NCBI GenBank assembly: GCA_903927685.1
Contig: CAIYOB010000296.1
Span: 1-23,937 of the forward strand
DNA length: 23,937 nt
From: an uncultured Planctomycetaceae bacterium
GTDB taxonomy: Bacteria; Planctomycetota; Planctomycetia; Pirellulales; Pirellulaceae
Direction: 5' to 3'
A program made the position numbers and the translations under genes. The notes under the pieces were generated by a model. It saw nothing but the letters and a program-made list of their open reading frames with translations. It was not told the DNA's origin and did no database searches. Below, one piece after another: positions 1-8,303 of the stretch (its first letter is position 1; every line of letters starts with the position of its first letter).

Positions 1-1
1 C

Positions 2-970
2 ATCTTGCGCAGCAACCTGCGGCGTCCACTGCGGCAGATCGTCGAGAAACACATTGGCAGCGAGGTCCTGCACATTGAGCTGTCCCAGCAGGTCAGCTTC
101 CTGAATCGCGTGGCGATCTCCAAGGCGCTGGACGCCGTGCCCCGCGGCGGGCACGTGCTGATCGACGCCCGCGACACCGACTATATCGACGCGGACGTGC
201 TGGATCTCCTCCAGGAGTACCAACGGGAAATAGCGCCCGCGCGCGGCGTGCAGGTGAGCTTGCTCGGATTCAAGGAACATTACGAGCAACTCGAAGACCG
301 CGTGCAGTACGCGGACTATTCCACGCGCGAACTGCAAGCCAACTTGACGCCGGACCGGGTCTTGCAAGTCCTGCGGGACGGCAACGAGCGCTTCTGCACA
401 GACCAGTGCCTGACACGCGACCTGACCCGCCAGCGGGAAGTCACGGCCAAGGACCAGCATCCGCTGGCGATCGTGCTCAGCGGGGCCAGCTCGCGAACCC
501 CGGTGGAGATGATCTTCGACATGGGGCTAGGAGACATCTTCTGCGCCCGGGTGACCGGCAATCTGGTCAGCGTCGGCGTCCTGGGCACACTCGAGTACGC
601 CTGTGCCGTGGCGGGTGCCAAGCTCGTCGTCGTGCTGGGACACGCCAACAGCGCCTTGATGCGCATGGCCGTTGAGGCGTTTTTGTCCGGGGAACGCACT
701 GCGGACACAACGGGCTGCACGCATCTGGAGCCGATCGTGGCCGAGGTCCGGAAGGCGATCGATCCGCAGCAGGTCGCACGCTGGACGGCCCTCTCGCCGA
801 CGGAACAGCAGGCGTACCTCGACGAGTTGTATCGCGCCCACATCCAGCGGGTCCGCGGGCGGATCCTCCAGGAAAGCTCGGCCCTGGAAGCTCTGGTCCG
901 GACCGGTCGAATCAAGGTCGTGGGAGGGATGTACGACGTGCGCACGGGCCAAGTCGACTTCTTTGGCTGA
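2..970 (+). CDS. SulP-family anion transporter, C-terminal part: STAS domain fused to a degenerate beta-carbonic anhydrase domain (5' partial)
   Basis: The reading frame is open to the left edge, so the gene probably starts upstream and the SulP membrane domain is missing; the in-frame TTG at 5 is not a convincing start. About the first 110 residues resemble the cytoplasmic STAS domain of SulP transporters (IDARDTDYIDADVLDLL). The rest resembles a beta-class carbonic anhydrase (GLGDIFCARVTGNLV, then VVVLGHANSALM, then GCTHLEPIV). SulP-carbonic anhydrase fusions are known and are thought to couple bicarbonate or other anion transport to CO2 hydration. Here the catalytic residues are eroded. 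The usual CxDSR reads GASSR, so the zinc Cys is Gly and the dyad Asp is Ser. The usual HxxC reads HANS, so the second zinc Cys is Ser. Only the His and the Arg remain. The domain is therefore probably not a working carbonic anhydrase and may be structural or regulatory. It converges on the porin gene, 36 bases away. Confidence 0.85.
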   Translation: MLRSNLRRPLRQIVEKHIGSEVLHIELSQQVSFLNRVAISKALDAVPRGGHVLIDARDTDYIDADVLDLLQEYQREIAPARGVQVSLLGFKEHYEQLEDRVQYADYSTRELQANLTPDRVLQVLRDGNERFCTDQCLTRDLTRQREVTAKDQHPLAIVLSGASSRTPVEMIFDMGLGDIFCARVTGNLVSVGVLGTLEYACAVAGAKLVVVLGHANSALMRMAVEAFLSGERTADTTGCTHLEPIVAEVRKAIDPQQVARWTALSPTEQQAYLDELYRAHIQRVRGRILQESSALEALVRTGRIKVVGGMYDVRTGQVDFFG

Positions 971-1006
971 GCGACCGTGCAGAGCCAACTGGTGCCGCAG
1001 CCAGGA

Positions 1007-2605
1007 TCAGTAGTTCACCTGGAATTGGAGTCGGATGATGTCGCCGACGAATTGCCGGTACGACTCGCCTTTGGACAGCGCGGTGGTGTTGGTGCGGTCG
1101 GTGAAGGTGTATTCCGCTGTCAGTTCCATCTGTTTGTTGAACTGCCATTCGCAGCCCAGCTCCCACTCGTCGACCAGCGTGTCCGGCGCGTTTCGTTCCG
1201 ATTTGTAGCCGCCGTCGTAGTGGTGGTAGCGGACGAAGGGAAACAGCGTGCCCCAGCAGTCGGTTTCGTGGCGATACATGACCATCCCATATCCGCCCGT
1301 CAGCGAACCGTCGACGACCGCCGTCTGTGCTGCGTTCAGCACCGGACCGCGGCCGACGTTCCATTCCGCCTGGAAGCCCAAGGGCTGGGGATAGTACACC
1401 AGCGTCCCGCCGACCCGTTCGTCCAGGTAGCCGCCGGGTTGCACGAGCGGAGCCGCCGCCAGGCCCTGCCCCAGGGGCTGAATCGCCGAAGTCAAAACGT
1501 TGTATTTCCCGGTGTAGCCCTGGAGCCCGAGTTCCACGACCTGCTCGTTGGCAAACTGGACGGGTACCGCCAACCGCGCCACCAGGTGCAGATTGTCGTT
1601 CTGTTCGCGGAACGAGCCGCCTTGACCGTTGTACACTCCGAAACCGAACAAGCCGTAGTTCCCCGAGCCCTTCAGGCCTTCCTCGAGAACGTACTTGAAC
1701 AGGTCTTGCGCAAACTCCGGCGTGTAGTAGTAGAAGACCCCCAGATCCCGCTCGTTCTTGGCGGCGCTGTTCAGCCCATCGTTGCGGTCCAGCGGTATCC
1801 GGTTCGAACTGGACTGCAGATTCTCCCAGGCGAAGGGGATCTTCGACTGTCCGATCCGCAACCGATGGACCTTCTCGCCGTCAAAGTAGATGTCGCTGTA
1901 GCAGTCCCTTAACTGAGCGAAATGATTGGCGTCGGGACTGCCCGGCACGGACGCGGCAAAGTCGGGCTGGATGTAAACGTACATGCGGTCGGAGACATCG
2001 CCGGACAAGATCATCCGCGCCCGGCGAATCAGGAAGCTCTGGTCCTGGCTGACGGAACTATCGCCGAGATGCTGCGGCGGGGCTCCGTCATGGTCGTACC
2101 AAGGCACTTCATTGAGCCGGAATTGAGCGTAGCCGCGGATACTCAGGCGGTCAAACCAGTGCCGCGTCGTGCCGGCGGGCCGTGTCTGTTCCTGGACCGT
2201 GGTGATCGCCGGATCCTGAATCCGCCCGATCCAGCCTTGAATCAACTGTCCCGCTTCGTCGCTGTCCACGGTGGGCCGCGTCTGCTCGTCAACGGTTCGG
2301 ATCGCCGGATCGCGAATTTCATCCTGCGGTTCGCTGGCTGCGATCGGCGGCTCGGCGACCTGCAGCGCTGGAACCCCGCTCACGGGAGATTGCCCCTGCT
2401 GTTGCAGACGGGCGCTTTCGAGTTCAGCGACGCGAGCTTCCAGTTCCGCGAATGCCGCACTGACCGCCGCCATGTCCGGTGCGGCAGCCGAAGCGGGCGC
2501 GGAACCGCTGCCGGAGGCGGCGCCCGTCGGGGACTGTGCCCCGACGCCCGCAGCGCCGGCAAACGTTACAATCATGGCCAGCAAGCCAGCAAGCCTGTGC
2601 TTCAT
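1007..2605 (-). CDS. Phosphate-selective porin O/P family outer-membrane protein
   Basis: The 532-residue protein has an N-terminal signal peptide (MKHRLAGLLAMIVTFAGAAGVGA, residues 1-23). A low-complexity Ala/Ser/Gly stretch follows, then a short coiled-coil-like segment around residues 45-70. From about residue 150 it looks like a beta-barrel of the OprO/OprP family (RGYAQFR, FLIRRARMILSGDV, YVYIQPDF, RIGQSKIPFAWENL), ending in a C-terminal aromatic residue (FQVNY) as expected for BAM-dependent barrels. The family forms outer-membrane channels for phosphate or polyphosphate, although planctomycete members may have other substrates. A 14-residue motif (DPAIxTVxEQTRP core) occurs twice, at residues 98-111 and 130-143, in the linker before the barrel. 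The gene is divergent from pstS with a Pho-box-like repeat between them, which supports a phosphate role. The Shine-Dalgarno sequence at this start is weak. Confidence 0.85.
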   Translation of the reverse strand: MKHRLAGLLAMIVTFAGAAGVGAQSPTGAASGSGSAPASAAAPDMAAVSAAFAELEARVAELESARLQQQGQSPVSGVPALQVAEPPIAASEPQDEIRDPAIRTVDEQTRPTVDSDEAGQLIQGWIGRIQDPAITTVQEQTRPAGTTRHWFDRLSIRGYAQFRLNEVPWYDHDGAPPQHLGDSSVSQDQSFLIRRARMILSGDVSDRMYVYIQPDFAASVPGSPDANHFAQLRDCYSDIYFDGEKVHRLRIGQSKIPFAWENLQSSSNRIPLDRNDGLNSAAKNERDLGVFYYYTPEFAQDLFKYVLEEGLKGSGNYGLFGFGVYNGQGGSFREQNDNLHLVARLAVPVQFANEQVVELGLQGYTGKYNVLTSAIQPLGQGLAAAPLVQPGGYLDERVGGTLVYYPQPLGFQAEWNVGRGPVLNAAQTAVVDGSLTGGYGMVMYRHETDCWGTLFPFVRYHHYDGGYKSERNAPDTLVDEWELGCEWQFNKQMELTAEYTFTDRTNTTALSKGESYRQFVGDIIRLQFQVNY

Positions 2606-2761
2606 AGGAGAACCCCATCCAGCCTAGAGTTATCCGTGGATCCGGCCTGATTCGACTCGATACGTCGGAGCATCTCGCCCCCACGGCCGGTTTTTCTGGC
2701 ATCGGACTCAGCAAAACCAATCCATCACTCAAAACCGCTATTCATGGAAAATTCGCTTGAT

Positions 2762-2783
2762 CTTAACAGTGTCTTAACATTGG
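2762..2783 (+). promoter_or_regulatory. Pho-box-like tandem repeat upstream of pstS
   Basis: The heptamer CTTAACA occurs at 2762-2768 and again at 2773-2779, an exact 11-base period. This matches the layout of PhoB/PhoP/SphR-type operators, which are direct repeats one helical turn apart; the Bacillus form is built on TTAACA and the cyanobacterial form on CTTAAC-like units. A -10-like TATGAT lies at 2788-2793, and TATGAA at 2797-2802 sits 17 bases after the second TTAACA. The site is in the porin-pstS intergenic region and could serve both genes, though the porin start is about 160 bases away. Phosphate control is inferred from sequence and context. Confidence 0.65.
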
Positions 2784-2827
2784 CGAGTATGATACTTATG
2801 AAATTCAAGCCTTTCTTGGAGGATGGA

Positions 2828-3808
2828 ATGCGCTGCGTCTGGATAGGGAAACGAGAGTTGTTTAGGCGAATACTGCTTGTTGGGATGGTCCTGGCCGGAT
2901 GTCAGGCCGAGCTAATGTCCGATGAGTTGCCGAGCTACCAGCAAGTCCCAGAACTGCAAGGCACCGTCAGCAGCATCGGCTCCGACACACTCAACGGCTT
3001 GATGGCCCACTGGGCCGGAGCGTTTCACCTCATCTACCCGGATGTCCAATTTCAGATCGAGGGCAGCGGCTCCGCGACGGCCGAACCGGCGATCGAGCGC
3101 GGCATTGCCCAGCTGGGCCCCATTTCCCGCAAGATGAAGTCCGAAGAGGAAGAAGCGTTCGCGAAGAAGCGCGGGTTCAAGCCAACTTGTCTGAGCGTGG
3201 CCTTGGACTGCGTCGCCGTGTACGTCCACAAGGACAACCCGGTTCCAGGATTAACGCTGGCCCAGGTCGACTCGATCTTCTCCAAATCGCACAACAGCGG
3301 CTTGGGAGATATTCTGACCTGGGGCGACGCCGGTCTGGCCGGCCCCTGGGCCGACGTGCCGATCACGCTGTACGGACGCAGTCCGACCAGTGGCACGCAT
3401 GCGTACTTCAAACAGAACGCCCTGCTCAAGGGCGAATACAAGGAAACGTTAAAGGAGCAACCGGGCTCCGTGGCCGTCGTCCAGAGCGTGGCCTCGGACC
3501 GCGCCGGCATCGGCTACTCGGGGATCGGATACAAGACGCCCGGCGTGCGGGCGTTGCCGCTCGCCAAGACCGAGGACTACCCCTTCATCGAACCCACCCT
3601 CGAGAACTCGCTGGCCGGCACGTATCCCCTCGGCCGCACGCTGTATGTGTATGTGGCCAAGCGTCCCGGAGAACCGCTGCCCCGCGTGAATACGGAGTTT
3701 TTCAAATTCGTGTTTTCCAAGGAGGGACAGAACGTGGCCGTCAAGGCCGGCTTCGGCGCACTGCCGCACGACGTGCTCGCCGAGCAGCGTCAACTGCTGG
3801 ACGATTAG
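2828..3808 (+). CDS. pstS: Phosphate ABC transporter substrate-binding lipoprotein PstS
   Basis: The protein (326 residues from this start) is a PstS/PBP-like phosphate-binding protein that would capture inorganic phosphate for a PstCAB transporter. Residues 1-25 form a lipoprotein signal with lipobox LAGC (Cys25). Ligand-site-like motifs follow: GSDTL near residue 51, GSGSATAE, and GRSPTSGTHAYF. The ATG at 2828 is chosen because it has a strong GGAGG at 2818-2822 with 5-base spacing and starts directly on the lipoprotein signal. The upstream ATGs at 2744 and 2798 would put the Pho-box repeat inside the gene or start within the promoter. No pstC, pstA or pstB is present in the window. The stop overlaps the convergent tolC-like stop by 4 bases (TTAG). 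Confidence 0.9.
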   Translation: MRCVWIGKRELFRRILLVGMVLAGCQAELMSDELPSYQQVPELQGTVSSIGSDTLNGLMAHWAGAFHLIYPDVQFQIEGSGSATAEPAIERGIAQLGPISRKMKSEEEEAFAKKRGFKPTCLSVALDCVAVYVHKDNPVPGLTLAQVDSIFSKSHNSGLGDILTWGDAGLAGPWADVPITLYGRSPTSGTHAYFKQNALLKGEYKETLKEQPGSVAVVQSVASDRAGIGYSGIGYKTPGVRALPLAKTEDYPFIEPTLENSLAGTYPLGRTLYVYVAKRPGEPLPRVNTEFFKFVFSKEGQNVAVKAGFGALPHDVLAEQRQLLDD

Positions 3809-5100
3809 GGACTGCGGCCGGTCTGGAACGTCAGCGCGGCCCGGCGGGTCGCATAGTCGTACTTGGCGCTGGCGTGCTTGATGGCGGCCGTGGTTACGTT
3901 CAGCTGGGACTGGTTCAGCTCGATGATGGAACTCGTCCCCGCCTGGTACCGTGCATCGGCCAATTGGAACGCGCGTTCGGCGTGCGCCAACAACCTGGCG
4001 GTGATGTCCAGCCGCTCGCGGGCGTTCCTGGCGTTCAGCCAGGCGATGCGGACATCGCGGGCGATGTTCAATTCCTCCGCCCGCAGTGACTCTTGGGCCT
4101 GCTGGGCCCGCAGTTCGGCCTCCGAGGCCCGTGCGGACAACCGGTAGCCCTCGAAAATCGGAACCGTCATCATCACGCCCGCTACGGCGTAATAGTCGTT
4201 GTCGAGTTGAGTGCTGTGGGCCGGAATCGCGCCCACCGTGCCTTGGGCGCTGATCGTCGGATAACGCAACCCCCTCTCCGCCGCCGCGGCGTGCCGAGCG
4301 GCACTGGCGTCGCAGCGCAGCCGCTGCAGTTCCGGCCGCTGGTCCATGGCTTCCTCGATCAATGGTTCAGCCGCATCCTCGAGAGGCGGTGGGTCCGGCT
4401 CGTCGGCCAACTCGAACTCCTGGCGGTCCGGGAAACCGAGAACATTGGAGAGCACGGCCAGCGCGGCCTGGGCGTCGTTTTCGGCGGTCGCCGCCAGCAG
4501 CTCGGCCTCGCCCAGATTCACTTCCGCAAAGCTGACGTCCAATTCCGATTTCAGTTTGTTGGCCGCCAACGCCCGGACCTGATCCACAATCAACTGCCGC
4601 GTCTGCACTGTTTCCTCGACGACCTTCCGCACCGAGTTCGCCTGCAGGGCGAAGAAATAGGCCGTGTCGACCTGCAGCAGCAGTTGGTTCCTCGTCGCGG
4701 CGGCATTGTTGTCCTCGGCCGCCGCTCGGCACTGGGCGCTGTTGGCCAGGTGCTGCGTGCGGCCAAAGTCCGTGAGCAACTGGCTGACGGTGACGCCGGT
4801 CGAGACCCGATCGTGGGCCGAGGACGTGGTCAGCGTTGCGGCGGCAATCCGGTTGTCCTCGACGGTGTTTCCCACCGCCGTGACGTGGCCGCCGACCTGC
4901 GGCCAAGCCGCTGCCGCAGCGATCACGACCTGCTGCTGGGCCGCCAACGCCCGCAATTCGGCGATGGAAATCTGGGGATGCTGCCGCAACGCCACGGCGC
5001 GAGCTTCCTGCAGCGACAACGGGGCGGGCGGCTCGGCCGCGGCGGCCAGCGTCATCCAGATCCCAACCAGCAGTAGGGCCTTCCAGGAATTCCGTTCCAT
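3805..5100 (-). CDS. TolC-family outer membrane efflux protein
   Basis: The 431-residue protein has an N-terminal signal peptide (to about residue 22) and the usual outer-membrane-factor architecture of two related halves rich in long Ala/Gln/Glu helices. The first half starts with LSLQEARAVALRQHPQI; the second carries YAVAGVMMTVPIFEGYRLSARASEAE and the family signature RYQAGTSSIIELNQSQLNV. It would form the outer-membrane exit duct of the tripartite pump encoded just upstream. It is the last gene of the efflux operon, 12 bases after the RND gene. It has a GAGG ribosome-binding site 7 bases before the ATG. Its TAA interlocks with the pstS stop on the other strand. Confidence 0.9.
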   Translation of the reverse strand: MERNSWKALLLVGIWMTLAAAAEPPAPLSLQEARAVALRQHPQISIAELRALAAQQQVVIAAAAAWPQVGGHVTAVGNTVEDNRIAAATLTTSSAHDRVSTGVTVSQLLTDFGRTQHLANSAQCRAAAEDNNAAATRNQLLLQVDTAYFFALQANSVRKVVEETVQTRQLIVDQVRALAANKLKSELDVSFAEVNLGEAELLAATAENDAQAALAVLSNVLGFPDRQEFELADEPDPPPLEDAAEPLIEEAMDQRPELQRLRCDASAARHAAAAERGLRYPTISAQGTVGAIPAHSTQLDNDYYAVAGVMMTVPIFEGYRLSARASEAELRAQQAQESLRAEELNIARDVRIAWLNARNARERLDITARLLAHAERAFQLADARYQAGTSSIIELNQSQLNVTTAAIKHASAKYDYATRRAALTFQTGRSP

Positions 5101-5112
5101 GCGGCTACCTCG

Positions 5113-8100
5113 TCAAGGAACATGGCCCGGGCTGGCATCCGTCCCGGCCGTCCGCTCGCTGCGGCGGTGCACCAGATAGTACGCCGCCGGCACCACGACG
5201 ATCGTCAACACCAGCGAAACACCCTGGCCGCCGATGATCGCCAAGGCCAGCGGGGCGTAGGCCTCACTGCCAGCTCCCCATTTGAAGGCCATCGGCAACA
5301 GGCCGATCATCGTCGCCAGCGAGGTCATCAGCACGGGCCGCAAACGCACCTGGCAGGCCAGCGAGACCGCTTCCCGCAAAGGCTTGCCGTCCGCCCGCAG
5401 CCGCCGCGTGAATTCGACCAGCAGGATGCTCGTGCAGACGACGATGCCCACCATCATGACAATCCCCATCAGCGACATGACATTCATCGTCGTGCCGGTC
5501 CGCCAGAGGATCAAGAACACGCCGCCCACGCCCGGCGGCACGGCCAGCAGAATCAGCATCGGATCGCGGAATGATTCGAATTGGGCGACCAGGATCAGGT
5601 ACACGAGCACGACCGACAAGATCAAGCCCAAACCAAACGTCCGGAAAGAGACCTGCATGTTCTCGACCATGCCGCGGAGCTTCACCTCGGCGCCTTCCGG
5701 CAACTGGGTCTCGGCCAGGATCTGGTGGATGCCCCGCACGATGCCTCCCAGGTCTTCGCCGGCGGGGGAAACGTAGACGTGCACCACGCGGCGGATCTGG
5801 TAGTGGTCGATTTCGGTCGGTCGCGTCACCCGCTTGAGCGTGGCCACGGCATCCAGTCGCGTCGACTGGGGGGCGCCCGGAGCACGAATGGGAATCGCAT
5901 TCAGCATCGCCAGGTCCTGGAGGTAGTTCTCCGGGTACTGTACGGCCAGGTAATAGTCATTGCCGCTCTTGGGATCCGCCCAAAACGTCGGCGCGATCAT
6001 GCCGTTGGACAGCAGGGCCGTGATGACGTTGTGAACGACTTCCTTGGCCGTCAGGCCCAGTTCGCTGGCCCGTTTGCGGTCGATCTGCAACTGGATGGCG
6101 GGATAGTCCATGTCCTGGGGCAACAGGACGTCGCTCACTCCCGGCAACTCGCGGACGCGGCGGGCGATATCGGTCGCGGTCCGGTACGTCGCCGGCAGAT
6201 TTGAGCCGATGATCTGGATATCGACCGGAGCGGGCGAACCCAGGTTCAGCACGGCGTCGACCAGGCCGCCCGACTGGAAATAGGCGTTGCAGTGGGGCAG
6301 TGCTTGCCGCAGTTGGCGGCGAACGCGTTCCATGTACTCGTAGCTCCCCAGCCGCTTCGTCTCTTTCAGGCTCACCTGTACGATCGCCGTGTGCTGGGCC
6401 GCATTGCTGTTGTAGACCGCCGTAAAGTCCGGCGTGATGCCAATCGTCGACACGATCAGCCCCAGATCCTCCGCCGGCACCAGCTGGCGAACGATCCGCT
6501 CGGTTTCCTCGACCAGCTTTTCGGTCAGTTCCAGCCGGGTCCCGGAAGGCGCTTTGAGGTTGATCACGAACTGGCCGGGATCCGTGCGGGGAAAGTAAGA
6601 TAGGCCCAGGAGCGGGTAGACCGCCAGGCTGGCCGCGACCAGCACGCCGGTTCCCAGAACAGTGCACCAGGGGAAGCGGAGGGCCTGTTCGAGAAACCAG
6701 CCATAGACGCCGCGCAGCTGCCGGAATCTCCGGTCGAACCAGGCATTGAAGCCGCGGCGGGGCGGCGGCTGGTGCGTCGCATGCTTGGGGCCGTGGACCT
6801 GTGTCGGCTTGATCAGCTTTGCGCAGAAGAGCGGCACCACCGTCATTGCGACGAAATACGACGCCAGCAACGCCAGGACCACCGCCAGTGCCATGCCCAT
6901 GAACAGATAGCGGCTGGCGCCGTACAGGAAGATCACGGGGAAGAACACGACGGCCGCCGCCAGCGTGCCGGCCAGCACCGGCAACGCCACCTCGCGGCCG
7001 CCCTTTTCCGCCGCCACCTCCGGCGTCTCACCCAACTCGAGGTGCCGGAAGATGTTCTCCAGCACCACCACCGAATTGTCGATCAGCCGGGAGAACGCCA
7101 AGGCCAAACCGCCCAACAGCATCGCGTTGAGCGTGCCCCCACCCAGCCCGACGATAATGAACGTCGCCAACGCCGACAGCGGAATCGACAGGAACACGGC
7201 CACCGTGCCCCGGAAGCTGCCCAGGAAGATCAGGATCAGCAGGCCGGTCAAACCCAACCCGATGGCCGCCTCGTGCGTCAGGTTCGTGATCGCGTTCTTG
7301 ACGAACACGGACTGGTCAAACACGACGCTGGCCAGCAATTCCCGGGGAACGTCGACCAGCTTTCCGACCGCTTCCTTGACCCCGTTTACAATCGCGATGG
7401 TGTTGGTGTCCCCGCCCTGCCGCAGCACCGGCAGGTAAGCCGACCGCTGGCCATCGACGCGCACGATACTGTACTGAATCTGTGCGGCGTCCCGCACGTC
7501 GGCCACGTCGCCGACGAACACCGAAGACTGGCCGACCGTCTTCAGCGGGATCCGATCGATTCCCTCCAGATCCTCGAGTTGGCTGTTGGCGTAGATGTTG
7601 TAGTCCAGCGGCCCGATGCGGATATCGCCGGCCGGCAGAATCAGGTTGGCCTCGTTGACGCTCCGGACGACGTCCATGACGCTCAACTGATGGGCCTCAA
7701 GTTTCAACGGATCCACATAGACCATGATCTGGCGATAGCGCCCGCCGAACGGTTGCGGCAGCGATGCGCCGGGAACTGTGGCAATCTGGTTGCGGACCTT
7801 GTAGTGCCCAATGTCCCGCAGTTGCGACTCGTTCATGCCTTCGCCGCGCAGCGTGATCAGGCAGACAGGCAGGCTCGAAGCGTCAAATTTCAGCACGACC
7901 GGCGGCAGCGTGCCGGGCGGCAGCCGGCGGAGTTCGGCGATGACCAGATTGCCGATGGCGCTGACGGCCGAATCCGGATCCGTGCCGGGTTGGAAGAACA
8001 CTTTGATCAAACTGACGCCGGGCAGCGAGCGGGATTCCAGATGCTCAATTCCGCCCGCCAAGGTCAAGAATCGCTCCAAACGCAACGTGAGATCCGCCTC

Positions 8101-8271
8101 GATCTGCTCCGGCGGCATGCCCGGGTAGAAAGTCGCCACCACAACCACGGGGATCTTGATCTGCGGAAACAGATCGACCGGCATCCGCACCAGAAAGGTC
8201 GCGCCCAGCACCGCCACGATCAGGCAGACGACCGCGACGAAGTACGGATAGCGAATCGCAAACCAGGACAT
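5113..8271 (-). CDS. RND-family efflux pump inner-membrane permease (AcrB/HAE-like)
   Basis: The 1052-residue protein has the full RND layout: TM1 at the N terminus (FAIRYPYFVAVVCLIVAVLG), a first periplasmic loop, TM2-6 around residues 330-480, a second periplasmic loop, and TM8-12 at the C terminus. The typical MPVDLFPQIKIPVV follows TM1. It would export small molecules in exchange for protons, with the adaptor (9032-10222) and TolC-like protein (3805-5100). The proton-relay residues differ from AcrB. The DD pair of TM4 reads D398-N399 (SRLIDNSVVVLEN), the TM10 Lys position is Cys946 (GIVVCTSILLVEF), and the TM11 Arg is kept (R978 in RPVLMTS). Substrate cannot be told from sequence. The ATG follows a GGGG-containing leader 32 bases after the RraA-like gene. 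Confidence 0.92.
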   Translation of the reverse strand: MSWFAIRYPYFVAVVCLIVAVLGATFLVRMPVDLFPQIKIPVVVVATFYPGMPPEQIEADLTLRLERFLTLAGGIEHLESRSLPGVSLIKVFFQPGTDPDSAVSAIGNLVIAELRRLPPGTLPPVVLKFDASSLPVCLITLRGEGMNESQLRDIGHYKVRNQIATVPGASLPQPFGGRYRQIMVYVDPLKLEAHQLSVMDVVRSVNEANLILPAGDIRIGPLDYNIYANSQLEDLEGIDRIPLKTVGQSSVFVGDVADVRDAAQIQYSIVRVDGQRSAYLPVLRQGGDTNTIAIVNGVKEAVGKLVDVPRELLASVVFDQSVFVKNAITNLTHEAAIGLGLTGLLILIFLGSFRGTVAVFLSIPLSALATFIIVGLGGGTLNAMLLGGLALAFSRLIDNSVVVLENIFRHLELGETPEVAAEKGGREVALPVLAGTLAAAVVFFPVIFLYGASRYLFMGMALAVVLALLASYFVAMTVVPLFCAKLIKPTQVHGPKHATHQPPPRRGFNAWFDRRFRQLRGVYGWFLEQALRFPWCTVLGTGVLVAASLAVYPLLGLSYFPRTDPGQFVINLKAPSGTRLELTEKLVEETERIVRQLVPAEDLGLIVSTIGITPDFTAVYNSNAAQHTAIVQVSLKETKRLGSYEYMERVRRQLRQALPHCNAYFQSGGLVDAVLNLGSPAPVDIQIIGSNLPATYRTATDIARRVRELPGVSDVLLPQDMDYPAIQLQIDRKRASELGLTAKEVVHNVITALLSNGMIAPTFWADPKSGNDYYLAVQYPENYLQDLAMLNAIPIRAPGAPQSTRLDAVATLKRVTRPTEIDHYQIRRVVHVYVSPAGEDLGGIVRGIHQILAETQLPEGAEVKLRGMVENMQVSFRTFGLGLILSVVLVYLILVAQFESFRDPMLILLAVPPGVGGVFLILWRTGTTMNVMSLMGIVMMVGIVVCTSILLVEFTRRLRADGKPLREAVSLACQVRLRPVLMTSLATMIGLLPMAFKWGAGSEAYAPLALAIIGGQGVSLVLTIVVVPAAYYLVHRRSERTAGTDASPGHVP

Positions 8272-8303
8272 AGCGGCCCCATCATCGCCAGCGGCGCAAA
8301 CGG

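Noticed and set aside
2744..2827. N-terminal extension of pstS from the ATG at 2744 (or 2798)
   Set aside because: It would place the Pho-box-like repeat and the -10 region inside the gene, and the lipoprotein signal would be buried; the ATG at 2828 has a strong GGAGG.
4093..5076. Long plus-strand open frame antisense to the tolC-like gene
   Set aside because: Arg/Gln/His-rich shadow of a high-G+C gene; no family resemblance and it runs against a clear TolC-family protein.
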